This document shows positions 1 through 6,777 of a stretch of DNA of 37,101 bases, piece after piece; the first letter of the stretch is position 1, and every line of letters begins with the position of its first letter. Below the pieces are notes generated by a model, which ran no database searches, was not told the DNA's origin, and saw only the letters and a program-made list of their open reading frames with translations. The DNA comes from Polaromonas sp. (GTDB lineage Bacteria; Pseudomonadota; Gammaproteobacteria; Burkholderiales; Burkholderiaceae_C). The stretch covers positions 1-37,101 of the forward strand of contig JAAFJF010000018.1 in NCBI GenBank assembly GCA_013298815.1, given 5' to 3'. Position numbers and translations under genes: made by a program.

Positions 1-1
1 C

Positions 2-700
2 GGTAAGCCAACAGGCTTCAAACTCTGCATCGGCCACGCTTGGGAGTGGTTTGCCATCGTCAAAGCCATGCAAAAAACCGGCATCACACCTGACTTTATT
101 GTGGTCGATGGCGCAGAGGGCGGCACAGGTGCTGCGCCGCTGGAATTTACCGACCATGTTGGCAGCCCGCTTCAAGAAGGCCTTTTGTTGGTGCATAACA
201 CGCTAAAAGGCGTTAATTTACGTGAAAAAATAAAAATCGGCTGTGCTGGAAAAGTCGTCAGCGCCTTCGATATCAGCCGTATGATGGCGCTGGGTGCTGA
301 TTGGTGCAACTCAGCGCGAGGTTTTATGTTCTCGCTAGGCTGCATCCAAGCCCAAACCTGCCACACCGGCAACTGCCCCACAGGCGTGACCACCCAAGAC
401 GCCCACCGCCAGCAAGCTTTGGTCGTGCCCGACAAAGCCGAGCGCGTTTACCAATACCATGAGAAAACCCTAGAAGCACTCAAAGAAATGGTCCAAGCCG
501 CTGGCCTGCAGCATCCGCAAGACATCACAGCCTTCCATATCTCACAGCGCGTCAGCGAAGGCGAAGTCCGCCTACTAGCCAACGTCGTGCCCCGAGTCAA
601 GGCTGGCTCGCTCTTGGATGAGAACATCAGCGACGATCACAAAGTCTACAAAAACTACTGGCATAAAGTCAGTGCAGACAGTTTTTTGCTACAAGTTTAA
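2..700 (+). CDS. FMN-binding glutamate synthase family protein, C-terminal part (5' end outside window)
   Basis: The frame is open from base 2 to a TAA at 698-700, so the N-terminal part lies outside the window. The visible 232 residues carry the glutamate synthase central/FMN domain: the phosphate-binding stretch DGAEGGTGAAPLEF, the segment GCAGKVVSAFDISRMMALGA, and the cysteine cluster SLGCIQAQTCHTGNCPTG that in this family binds a 3Fe-4S centre. The family transfers electrons to make glutamate from 2-oxoglutarate and ammonia or glutamine, but stand-alone members of this kind (about 500 residues, without the amidotransferase domain) are often of unproven substrate. The last codons and the stop lie inside a copy of the 44-base interspersed repeat (685-728), so the C-terminus may have been rewritten. 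Family assignment is firm; the exact reaction is not. Confidence 0.9.
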   Translation, partial: GKPTGFKLCIGHAWEWFAIVKAMQKTGITPDFIVVDGAEGGTGAAPLEFTDHVGSPLQEGLLLVHNTLKGVNLREKIKIGCAGKVVSAFDISRMMALGADWCNSARGFMFSLGCIQAQTCHTGNCPTGVTTQDAHRQQALVVPDKAERVYQYHEKTLEALKEMVQAAGLQHPQDITAFHISQRVSEGEVRLLANVVPRVKAGSLLDENISDDHKVYKNYWHKVSADSFLLQV

Positions 701-728
701 TAGCTGTTTAGGCAATAAATACTCCGGG
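685..728 (+). repeat. 44-base interspersed repeat, copy 1 (end of glutamate-synthase-like gene)
   Basis: By hand alignment this matches the rpoN copy (4867-4910) at 37 of 44 positions without gaps, including ATAGCTGTT and AGGCAATAAATAC. It contains the TAA stop of the upstream gene at 698-700. It starts with a GCTA...TAGC pair that could form a weak stem. Orientation is defined here as the strand reading toward CCGG. Confidence 0.8.
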
Positions 729-772
729 TAGATGTCAATTAGACCCATAAAATTTAATGATTCAAATTTAGC

Positions 773-1111
773 ATGAATTTGCCTGAACCTTCATCGCCTT
801 CTCCGTCATCATCTTCACACCAACACATCACCACTGTGCTGCATTCTGAAGAAGCCGCCACGCTCAGCATCGCCATGATTTGCCTCTTGGAGTTCACCAA
901 AGAGCTAGCCGCCAAAAGCTCGCACGGCATCACCATAGACCAAGCCGAGATAGACCAAATGGTGAAACGCCACGTCCTAGCCGCCAAAAGCAGCGAAGGG
1001 CAGGGCATGAGCTATCAGCAGGAATCGAATGTCATTGGGGAGGCGGTGAAGCTGCTGGAGGGGATGTTTAGCCAAGTGGTAGTGAAACCAGCTGAACCGA
1101 AGATAGACTAA
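773..1111 (+). CDS. hypothetical protein, 112 aa
   Basis: I do not recognise this protein. It starts at ATG 773 and ends with TAA at 1109-1111. Residues 1-20 are Ser/Pro rich and probably disordered. The remainder looks helical and soluble, with LEFTKELAAKSS, IDQAEIDQMVKRHVLAAKSS and a hydrophobic C-terminal helix around VIGEAVKLLEGMF. No signal peptide or membrane segment is visible. There is no convincing Shine-Dalgarno sequence ahead of the ATG. A copy of the 44-base repeat begins at the base after its stop. An overlapping minus-strand frame (754-1008) has less protein-like composition. Reality as a gene is probable, not certain. Confidence 0.55.
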   Translation: MNLPEPSSPSPSSSSHQHITTVLHSEEAATLSIAMICLLEFTKELAAKSSHGITIDQAEIDQMVKRHVLAAKSSEGQGMSYQQESNVIGEAVKLLEGMFSQVVVKPAEPKID

Positions 1112-1155
1112 TTTACTGCAAATTTCATAGCGGCTTAGGTAATAAATACGTTGAC
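1112..1155 (+). repeat. 44-base interspersed repeat, copy 2 (directly after hypothetical gene)
   Basis: The most diverged accepted copy: 31 of 44 positions agree with the rpoN copy, with the block AATAAATACG intact. It starts one base after the stop codon of the 112-residue hypothetical gene and ends in front of the next small gene. Like copy 1, it sits at a gene 3' end in the same orientation. Confidence 0.6.
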
Positions 1156-1180
1156 TAAATGCTTATTTAAGGGATTATTT

Positions 1181-1393
1181 TTGAAAAATAATTATTCAAA
1201 ATACTACACTGTTTTAGTATGGCTAATTTTGTGCATAGCTGGTGGTTATCTGATGACTTGGCTATCGGGAATGCCATTATGGGCAGGGTTTTTAATAACT
1301 GCAGTCAGTTTATTTATAAATGCCGTAATCGTCGACGTTGAAGATAAGGAGCCTGGAGCGTTCCTAAATCCAAAAGATGAGCCTAAACAATAA
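1181..1393 (+). CDS. small hypothetical membrane protein, about 70 aa
   Basis: The open frame reaches back to a TTG at 1151, but that codon lies in the 44-base repeat. The TTG at 1181 is preceded by AAGGGA (1169-1174) with a 6-base spacer, so I place the start there. The protein begins MKNNYSKYY and has two predicted membrane segments, roughly residues 8-27 (YTVLVWLILCIAGGYLMTWL) and 32-49 (LWAGFLITAVSLFINAVI), then a short acidic tail with EDKEPGAFLNPKDEPKQ. No family recognised. It converges with the PIN-domain gene on the other strand, stopping 5 bases from it. The small size and TTG start keep confidence moderate. Confidence 0.5.
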   Translation: MKNNYSKYYTVLVWLILCIAGGYLMTWLSGMPLWAGFLITAVSLFINAVIVDVEDKEPGAFLNPKDEPKQ

Positions 1394-1397
1394 GCAT

Positions 1398-1874
1398 TCA
1401 GTTTAAAGTGAAAGTTATAGCGGTCTGAACTACCGCTCCAGCAGTCAGCAACCTCTTCGACATGCACAAAACAGCCTGATCTTTGCTCAGCAGCGTTGCC
1501 TTGTGCTGCACGGCTAGGTCGATAAATCGTTGGTCGTCAGGGTCTTTGCAGGCCCATTTGGCTTTGGGGGCTGGGTCAACCAGAGTTGCCAATTGGTCGA
1601 ATTTAGCCAGAACATCAGCCGCCGTGACTTGGTAAAAAGCCATGCGGGGCGTTATTTTGGGGTAGGTGAGTACGCGCTCCAGTTCTACCCTCATATCGGT
1701 CGTGGCGATCCAGTTCAGCTGTTTGCTCTCCAAACCTGCGAGCAGGGCGGGTTTGCGGGCGGCTAGATCTGGGTCGTTGAAGACGAACAAATCCAAGATG
1801 ATGTTGGTGTCGAGAATCAGTTTGCTTTCGACCCGTAAATAAATGGGGTCACTGTAATCGGCGTCATTTTTCAA
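1398..1874 (-). CDS. PIN-domain protein (putative toxin-like ribonuclease, COG1569-like)
   Basis: The 158-residue product carries a PIN fold: the first acidic site in LILDTNIILDLF (residues 20-31), a middle acidic residue in TTDMRVELERVL, and the later pair in CKDPDDQRFIDLA. These Asp/Glu residues coordinate Mg2+ in PIN ribonucleases. Such proteins are often VapC-like toxins, but no antitoxin gene is visible on either side. The next gene upstream is the methyltransferase rlmL and the next downstream is a small gene on the opposite strand. The only usable start is a TTG at 1874, which lies inside a palindromic element (1836-1942). In-frame upstream sequence hits a stop, and no ATG or GTG occurs before LILDTN. 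Residues 1-15 are therefore repeat-derived, and the native start may have been replaced. The gene may be poorly translated. Confidence 0.75.
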   Translation of the reverse strand: MKNDADYSDPIYLRVESKLILDTNIILDLFVFNDPDLAARKPALLAGLESKQLNWIATTDMRVELERVLTYPKITPRMAFYQVTAADVLAKFDQLATLVDPAPKAKWACKDPDDQRFIDLAVQHKATLLSKDQAVLCMSKRLLTAGAVVQTAITFTLN

Positions 1875-1942
1875 TTTCGATCACCGTAGTTGTCCGTCGA
1901 ATTGAGAACTGTCCTGAATTGGAATCTGACCCCATATATTTA
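1836..1942. repeat. 107-base imperfect palindromic element with TGACCCCA/TGGGGTCA ends
   Basis: The outer arms TAAATAAATGGGGTCA (1836-1851) and TGACCCCATATATTTA (1927-1942) are inverted repeats matching at 15 of 16 bases. An inner pair, TCAATTTCGA (1871-1880) and TCGAATTGA (1897-1905), continues the symmetry. From memory, GGGGTCAGATTCCAATT-type sequences are common near REP-associated tyrosine transposase genes in proteobacteria, so this may be a non-autonomous palindromic element. No transposase is in the window. It fills the gap between rlmL and the PIN gene, giving rlmL its TAA stop (1940-1942) and the PIN gene its start region. Confidence 0.7.
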
Positions 1943-3361
1943 CTCAGTTTTCTTCGCACGGGCAGAGCCGGCCACCATGTCGAATCTGAACAACCGGCAC
2001 TCAATCGGGCCGTTCCACATGGGGACGCGGCGGGATTCTTTGAGGCGCATTTTGGTGGGGAGCTTCATGTCGGGGGTCAGCACATGGGCAGTCCAGCCGG
2101 CGTAGTTTTTCTTCCAGTGCGCTGACAATTGAGGGAAAAATTCGTCGCCGTTTTCGGTTTGAGCGGTTTCGCGTTGGCCGAAGCGGGGCTGATCTGATTG
2201 GTTATCTTGCTCAAAATCAGCAGCATCGGGGTTGTAATTGGCGCTTTGATTGACGTTTTGACGTGGGTTTTGCTGCCCATGCTGCTGCGCATTCTCACGC
2301 CCACCACTGCGTCTGGCGTTTTGACCCGCCACACCGCTGATGCCAATCCGGTCGCCATACGGCGGGTTGACGATCATGATGCCGTTTTTCTTCTCATTCT
2401 CGCAAGGTGGCATCCGTTGCAAGGCGTCACCGCCACGGAACTGCACCACATCAGCCACGCCAGCGCGTTCGGCATTGCGGGTCGCAAAGTCAACCATACG
2501 GAAGGACACGTCACTCCCGAAAATTTGGATATTCTCACGCTCAGCCGGCTTCAATACTGCCTGAGCAGCTTCGCTTTTAATAGCGTCCCAGACGTGGGGC
2601 TGGTACGGCAACAGCTTTTCAAAGCCAAAGCGGCGGGTCGAGCCGGGTGCGATGTTGCAGGCGATTTGAGCGGCTTCGATGGCAATCGTGCCGCTACCGC
2701 AGCAGGGGTCGTAAAACGGGGCAAATTGTGGATCGGAAGTGGGTTCAACGTCGCTATCGTCAGATTCGTCATAAATCGTCTCTGCCCAACCACTAGCGGC
2801 GATCATGGCGGCGGCCAAGGTTTCCTTCAGCGGAGCCTCGCCAGTGTCTTGCCGCCAGCCGCGTTTGAAGAGCGGTTCGCCCGAGGTATCTAAGTAGATC
2901 GTGACGGTATCTGTCGTTAAATGAGCGTAAATGCGGGCATCTGGCCACTGGGTGTTGACATCGGGGCGGATGCCGGTTTTGAAGCGGAAGCGGTCGGCAA
3001 TCGCATCTTTGATTTTGAGCGCCGCAAAATTGAGCGATTGCAACGGGCTGTGCTGTGCGGTGATCTCGATTTTGAAGCTTTCTTTGGGGGTGAACCAAAT
3101 CTCCCACGCCACATTGCTGGCGGCTTCGTACAGGTCTTGCTCATTGCGGTACTCGCCTAAGTGCAGCTGCACCAGCACGCGCTGGCACAGGCGGCTGTAG
3201 AGGTTGAGCCGCATGGCGTCGCGCCAGGAAGAGCGTAAATTCACGCCACCGCGCATCACGCGCAGGTCATCGCCCTGCAAGCCGGTGATTTCATGGACTT
3301 CTTGGGCTAAAAAGTCTTCTACGCCGGCGGCGCAGGGGAGGAAAAGTTGGAGTTGGTTCAT
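1940..3361 (-). CDS. rlmL: THUMP-domain rRNA (guanine-N2)-methyltransferase, RlmL-like
   Basis: The product (473 aa, ATG at 3361) starts with MNQLQLFLPCAAGVEDFL, typical of the THUMP-containing RlmL/YcbY family that methylates a guanine N2 in 23S rRNA. The THUMP region spans about residues 1-165, and the Rossmann methyltransferase domain follows. The SAM-binding motif DPCCGSGTIAIEA begins at residue 218 and the catalytic NPPYGDRIG at residue 332. The C-terminal signature KMRLKESRRVPMWNGPIECR is intact. Between NPPYG and the final segment sits a Gln/Asn/Gly-rich, probably disordered insertion of about 60 residues (about 342-402). E. coli RlmL is longer because of a second methyltransferase domain that is absent here. 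The stop codon lies in the edge of a palindromic repeat. It follows rpoN on the same strand, separated by a 64-base inverted repeat. Confidence 0.9.
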   Translation of the reverse strand: MNQLQLFLPCAAGVEDFLAQEVHEITGLQGDDLRVMRGGVNLRSSWRDAMRLNLYSRLCQRVLVQLHLGEYRNEQDLYEAASNVAWEIWFTPKESFKIEITAQHSPLQSLNFAALKIKDAIADRFRFKTGIRPDVNTQWPDARIYAHLTTDTVTIYLDTSGEPLFKRGWRQDTGEAPLKETLAAAMIAASGWAETIYDESDDSDVEPTSDPQFAPFYDPCCGSGTIAIEAAQIACNIAPGSTRRFGFEKLLPYQPHVWDAIKSEAAQAVLKPAERENIQIFGSDVSFRMVDFATRNAERAGVADVVQFRGGDALQRMPPCENEKKNGIMIVNPPYGDRIGISGVAGQNARRSGGRENAQQHGQQNPRQNVNQSANYNPDAADFEQDNQSDQPRFGQRETAQTENGDEFFPQLSAHWKKNYAGWTAHVLTPDMKLPTKMRLKESRRVPMWNGPIECRLFRFDMVAGSARAKKTE

Positions 3362-3399
3362 TGAATGTAGTTATTTATGCAAGATTATCCAATAGAGCT

Positions 3400-3463
3400 G
3401 TCATTCCCGCGAAGGCGGGAATCCACACTCGCCGCCATGGATTCCCGCCTTCGCGGGAATGAC
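3400..3463. repeat. 64-base perfect inverted repeat with two 26-base arms
   Basis: Arms 3400-3425 and 3438-3463 are exact reverse complements separated by 12 bases. Each arm is itself a small hairpin built on TTCCCGCGAAGGCGGGAA. This GTCATTCCCGCGAAGGCGGG-type sequence is, from memory, a widespread proteobacterial intergenic repeat. It lies in the 130-base gap between the rpoN stop and the rlmL start on the minus strand. The transcript could fold into one long hairpin that terminates or attenuates read-through, or protects the rpoN 3' end. There is no T-run directly after it on either strand, so classic intrinsic termination is unlikely. Confidence 0.9.
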
Positions 3464-3491
3464 GATGCTTTTGCGATTCAGTAATCTTGGT

Positions 3492-5126
3492 TTAGAGCAA
3501 TTTTCGCAGATTGGTGGGCGCTATCTTCAAAGCGTCGCGGTATTTGGCAACGGTGCGGCGGGCGCAGTCTATGCCTTGCTCTTTCAGCATGGCGGCGATT
3601 TTGTTGTCGCTGAGGGGTTTTTTCGGGTTTTCAGCCGCGACAAACTGCTTGATCAACGCCCGCACCGCTGTGCTGGATGCGTTGCTGCCGCCTTCGGTGC
3701 TCAAACCTGAGCCGAAGAAGTACTTTAGTTCATACGTGCCAAACGGCGTGCTCATGTACTTGGCAGTCGTCACGCGGCTGATGGTGGACTCGTGCAGACC
3801 CAGTTCATCGGCAATGTCGCGCAGCACCAAGGGACGCATCGCCAGCTCGCCGTGCATCAAAAAGCCTTTTTGCCGCTCAATAATGGCGTTGCTGACGCGC
3901 AAAATCGTGTCAAACCGCTGCTGAATGCTTTTGATGAACCAGCGCGCTTCTTGCAGGCGTTGCTGCAAAGCCATTGCGCCTGAAGCGCCTTCGCCTTTGA
4001 AGTTTTTCAAGGCATTGGCATAAATGTCATGCACACGCAGCTTGGGCATGATGTCACTGTTGAGTTGCGCTCGAAACTGGGGTTCAGCACCTGGCTTGCT
4101 GCGGCCAAGTGATACGACGAAGACGTCGGGAACAATGATGTTGCGTTGGACATCCGCAAAAATACGACCCGGTTTGGGTTCTAAATGGGCAATCAGCGCG
4201 ATGGCGTCTTTGATGTTGGCTTCAGATTCTCGGCACTGTTGCACGAGTTTTTTGAGGTCGCGTCTGGCTAGCAAATCAATCGGCTGCTTCAAAATGCTGA
4301 GTGCGGTCTGGCAAGTTTGCTTGGGCTGTGTTGGTTTAGCAGATTCAAGATTCAAATCACTCAACTTGGCTTTGACTTGTAAGCTCAGGCATTCGCTCAA
4401 ATCCCGCGCGCCCACGCCGGTGGGTTCTAAGCTTTGCAGCAAATGCAGAGCCATGGTGAAGCGATGCACCAGTTCGTCTTGCTGTTCTATGTCGTTAGCG
4501 TCGCCCAAGCTTTGCGCTAGCGACTGCAAGCTGTCTTCTAAATAGCCGTCGTCGTTCAGAGATTCAATCAAATAGCGCAAGGCGGCGCTGTCCAGTTCGC
4601 TGAGCCGCAGCGCCAAAGCTTGGCGGTGCAAATGCATGGTGAGCGACTCTTGCTGGCGCGCCAGCTCGGTGGCGTCTAAAGTTGATTCGGAATTGTTTTG
4701 AGAGCTATTTTGAGACGTTGAAGCCGTAGCATCGCCGCCCCATTCACTGTCGTCAGGAGAGATGTCCACGCTGCCGTCGCCATCCCAGTCGTCAGGCGTT
4801 GAAATAGATTCAGCAATATCATCAGAGTTTGATTTTGTCGCAATTTCTTGCGCATTATCGAATGTAGCCGGCGTATTTATTGCCTCAACAGCTATTGAAT
4901 CAGTAGCAAATTCACTACTTTCAGCTGGTGCATCACTTTGCGATACGCCAAACTCTTCGCGCACGGCCTCATCCGTTTCGCGCTCCAAAAACGGGTTGTC
5001 GTCTAGTGCTTGTTCAACTTCCTGGCTGAGTTCCAGTGTCGAGAGCTGCAAGAGCCGAATTGATTGCTGCAGCTGCGGCGTCAGCGATAGATGCTGCGAG
5101 GTGCGTAGGGATAAACCTTGTTTCAC
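3492..5126 (-). CDS. rpoN: RNA polymerase sigma-54 factor RpoN
   Basis: This sigma factor directs RNA polymerase to -24/-12 promoters and needs AAA+ activators to melt DNA. The 544-residue product begins [20 protein letters not shown], the Gln- and Leu-rich activator-response region I. A long acidic, low-complexity region II covers about residues 50-160, followed by the core-binding domain, a helix-turn-helix region around [20 protein letters not shown], and the RpoN box [10 protein letters not shown] at residues 522-531. The start is GTG at 5126, overlapping the lptB stop by 4 bases (GTGA), which implies translational coupling. A 44-base repeat is embedded in frame in region II (4867-4910), coding for residues around [13 protein letters not shown]. 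Length exceeds E. coli RpoN (477 aa) mainly through region II. Identification is firm. Confidence 0.97.
   Translation of the reverse strand: MKQGLSLRTSQHLSLTPQLQQSIRLLQLSTLELSQEVEQALDDNPFLERETDEAVREEFGVSQSDAPAESSEFATDSIAVEAINTPATFDNAQEIATKSNSDDIAESISTPDDWDGDGSVDISPDDSEWGGDATASTSQNSSQNNSESTLDATELARQQESLTMHLHRQALALRLSELDSAALRYLIESLNDDGYLEDSLQSLAQSLGDANDIEQQDELVHRFTMALHLLQSLEPTGVGARDLSECLSLQVKAKLSDLNLESAKPTQPKQTCQTALSILKQPIDLLARRDLKKLVQQCRESEANIKDAIALIAHLEPKPGRIFADVQRNIIVPDVFVVSLGRSKPGAEPQFRAQLNSDIMPKLRVHDIYANALKNFKGEGASGAMALQQRLQEARWFIKSIQQRFDTILRVSNAIIERQKGFLMHGELAMRPLVLRDIADELGLHESTISRVTTAKYMSTPFGTYELKYFFGSGLSTEGGSNASSTAVRALIKQFVAAENPKKPLSDNKIAAMLKEQGIDCARRTVAKYRDALKIAPTNLRKLL
4867..4910 (-). 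repeat. 44-base interspersed repeat, copy 3 (inside rpoN)
   Basis: Used here as the reference copy. Read on the minus strand it ends with GAGGCAATAAATACGCCGGC. It is in frame within the acidic linker of rpoN and encodes [15 protein letters not shown] without introducing a stop. Relative to the host gene it is inserted in the opposite orientation to the copies in dapF and xerC. Confidence 0.8.
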
Positions 5127-5953
5127 ATTGAAAAGTTTTCGCCAAGATACACGCGCCGGACTTCAGCGTTGGCAATGATGTCTTCAGGCGTACCTTCCGC
5201 GAGCACTTTACCGTCGCTGATGATGTAGGCGTGGTCACAAATACCCAAAGTTTCACGCACATTGTGGTCGGTGATGAGAACACCAATACCTTTTGACTTT
5301 AAAAAATTGATGATTTTTTGAATCTCAATCACCGCAATCGGGTCGATACCGGCAAACGGCTCATCCAGCAAAATAAAGCGTGGCTGTGTGGCCAAAGCAC
5401 GCGCGATTTCAACGCGGCGACGTTCGCCACCTGACAGCGACAGTGCCGAAGAATGGCGCAAATGGTCAACGTGCAGCTCTTTCAAAAGCGAGGTCAAGCG
5501 CAGTTCAATATCGGCCGAACTGAGTGACTTGCCCTTTTTGTCGCCTTCTTGGTACTTTTGCAGTTCGAGCACCGCGCGCACGTTTTCTTCGACGTTTAGC
5601 TTGCGAAAAATCGAGGTTTCTTGCGGCAAATAGCTCAACCCCAAGCGCGAGCGGCGGTGAATCGGCAGATGCGCGACCGAGTGGCCGTCAATGGATATGC
5701 TGCCGGCATCAGTGTGTACCAAGCCGACGATCATATAAAACGAGGTGGTTTTTCCCGCGCCGTTGGGGCCAAGTAGTCCCACGACTTCACCTTTTCTAAC
5801 CCAAAGCGAAACATCTTTGACCACCTTGCGGCTGCCATAGGATTTTTGCAAACCCTCGACAGCCAATAGGCCTTCTGGCGAAACAGCGCGAGCCGTCAAC
5901 TGCGCATTAGCTTTGTTCGCCAACTCTGCGGCATTCGACATTGCCTCTTGCAT
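5123..5953 (-). CDS. lptB: LPS export ABC transporter ATP-binding protein LptB
   Basis: LptB is the ATPase of the LptB2FG inner-membrane complex that extracts lipopolysaccharide and pushes it along the Lpt bridge. Motifs: Walker A GPNGAGKT at residues 62-69, Q-loop in [16 protein letters not shown], signature [16 protein letters not shown], Walker [13 protein letters not shown] and the switch histidine in [11 protein letters not shown]. The 276-residue length exceeds E. coli LptB (241 aa) by an N-terminal extension of about 28 residues. A second ATG at 5941 would shorten it by 4 residues. The start ATG at 5953 shares one base with the lptA stop, and the end overlaps rpoN by 4 bases, so lptA-lptB-rpoN should be one transcript. 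Confidence 0.96.
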   Translation of the reverse strand: MQEAMSNAAELANKANAQLTARAVSPEGLLAVEGLQKSYGSRKVVKDVSLWVRKGEVVGLLGPNGAGKTTSFYMIVGLVHTDAGSISIDGHSVAHLPIHRRSRLGLSYLPQETSIFRKLNVEENVRAVLELQKYQEGDKKGKSLSSADIELRLTSLLKELHVDHLRHSSALSLSGGERRRVEIARALATQPRFILLDEPFAGIDPIAVIEIQKIINFLKSKGIGVLITDHNVRETLGICDHAYIISDGKVLAEGTPEDIIANAEVRRVYLGENFSM

Positions 5954-6603
5954 TACTTCTTCTCTGCGCCGTTTGGCGTTGCGTTCGCCGGTGTACTAGG
6001 ATCAAGGGTTGTACTTTGGCGTAGCGTGCCTTGCTGCACAGCTGTAGGGGCTGGCGTGGCAGATGCTTTGGGGCTCAAAACGGCGCTGACACGGCCACCG
6101 CTACCGCCTTGGCCTGCGCCACCGTCAACGGTGTACACATCTGTGGTGTTGTCGTAAACCACCAAGCCACCCACGATTTCATCATTCGTTGTCGCACCAC
6201 GCAAGCGCTTTAAATTGGCTTTTTTGACAAATCTAACGGTGTCTGCTTTGCCGTCATATTCAATCGTATCGGCCACGCCTTCAATCCATTCGTCCACACC
6301 GTTCTCGCGCTTTTGCTTGAAGTAAGCTTGAGCATTGCCGTTAGACGTGACAGTTGCGAACTGAAACCCTAGCGGATCTTGCCGCACATCCACCCGCCCA
6401 CCGCGCATGATAATACTGCCTTTGGTGATGATGACATTGCCCGTAAACACGCTGGTTTGCTTTAAATCGTCGTATTTCAAGGCATCTGCATTGGCATTGA
6501 GCGGCTTGTCGCGGTCTGCTTTTTCTGCCCAAACCGATGAAACTGACAAACACAGTAGCAAACATGCTGCGCTGGGGATCATTTTTTTAGAAAAATTGGT
6601 CAT
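5953..6603 (-). CDS. lptA: lipopolysaccharide transport periplasmic protein LptA
   Basis: LptA forms the periplasmic bridge carrying LPS from LptC to LptD. I place the start at ATG 6603 because it gives [20 protein letters not shown] followed by VSSVWA, a standard Sec signal peptide cleaved after Ala. The longer frame to 6693 would use TTG and put about 30 unrelated residues in front. The mature part has the OstA-like beta-jellyroll sequence: [34 protein letters not shown] and [11 protein letters not shown]. The C-terminal tail from about residue 175 is Ala/Pro/Thr rich and probably disordered. lptC and kdsC, the usual upstream partners, are absent here; the upstream neighbour is dsbA behind a terminator. 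Confidence 0.93.
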   Translation of the reverse strand: MTNFSKKMIPSAACLLLCLSVSSVWAEKADRDKPLNANADALKYDDLKQTSVFTGNVIITKGSIIMRGGRVDVRQDPLGFQFATVTSNGNAQAYFKQKRENGVDEWIEGVADTIEYDGKADTVRFVKKANLKRLRGATTNDEIVGGLVVYDNTTDVYTVDGGAGQGGSGGRVSAVLSPKASATPAPTAVQQGTLRQSTTLDPSTPANATPNGAEKK

Positions 6604-6725
6604 AAAAGCAATCGGTAAAGCTAATAGTTTGGGTTGAAAGGTGCTGTTTAAAGCGTTTGGCAAGATCAGGGTATGAATCTTGCTTACGCGCAAATCGAAT
6701 TCAATTGTAGCAACAAGCCGTCCAC

Positions 6726-6760
6726 AAAAAAGCCCGCAAGCAGATGCTGCGGGCTTTTAA
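6726..6760 (-). terminator. intrinsic terminator after dsbA
   Basis: On the minus strand an 8-base-pair stem (6748-6755 with 6731-6738, AGCCCGCA/TGCGGGCT) with a 9-base loop is followed by a run of five to six T. It lies 18-50 bases downstream of the dsbA stop and upstream of lptA, separating the two units. The plus-strand side has only a short TTTT run, so it mainly serves the minus strand. Confidence 0.85.
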
Positions 6761-6777
6761 TCTTTAGTTGTGCAGGT

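Noticed and set aside
2198-2893. Long plus-strand open frame opposite rlmL (231 codons).
   Set aside because: It lies wholly inside the well-supported rlmL gene and its translation has no recognisable domain.
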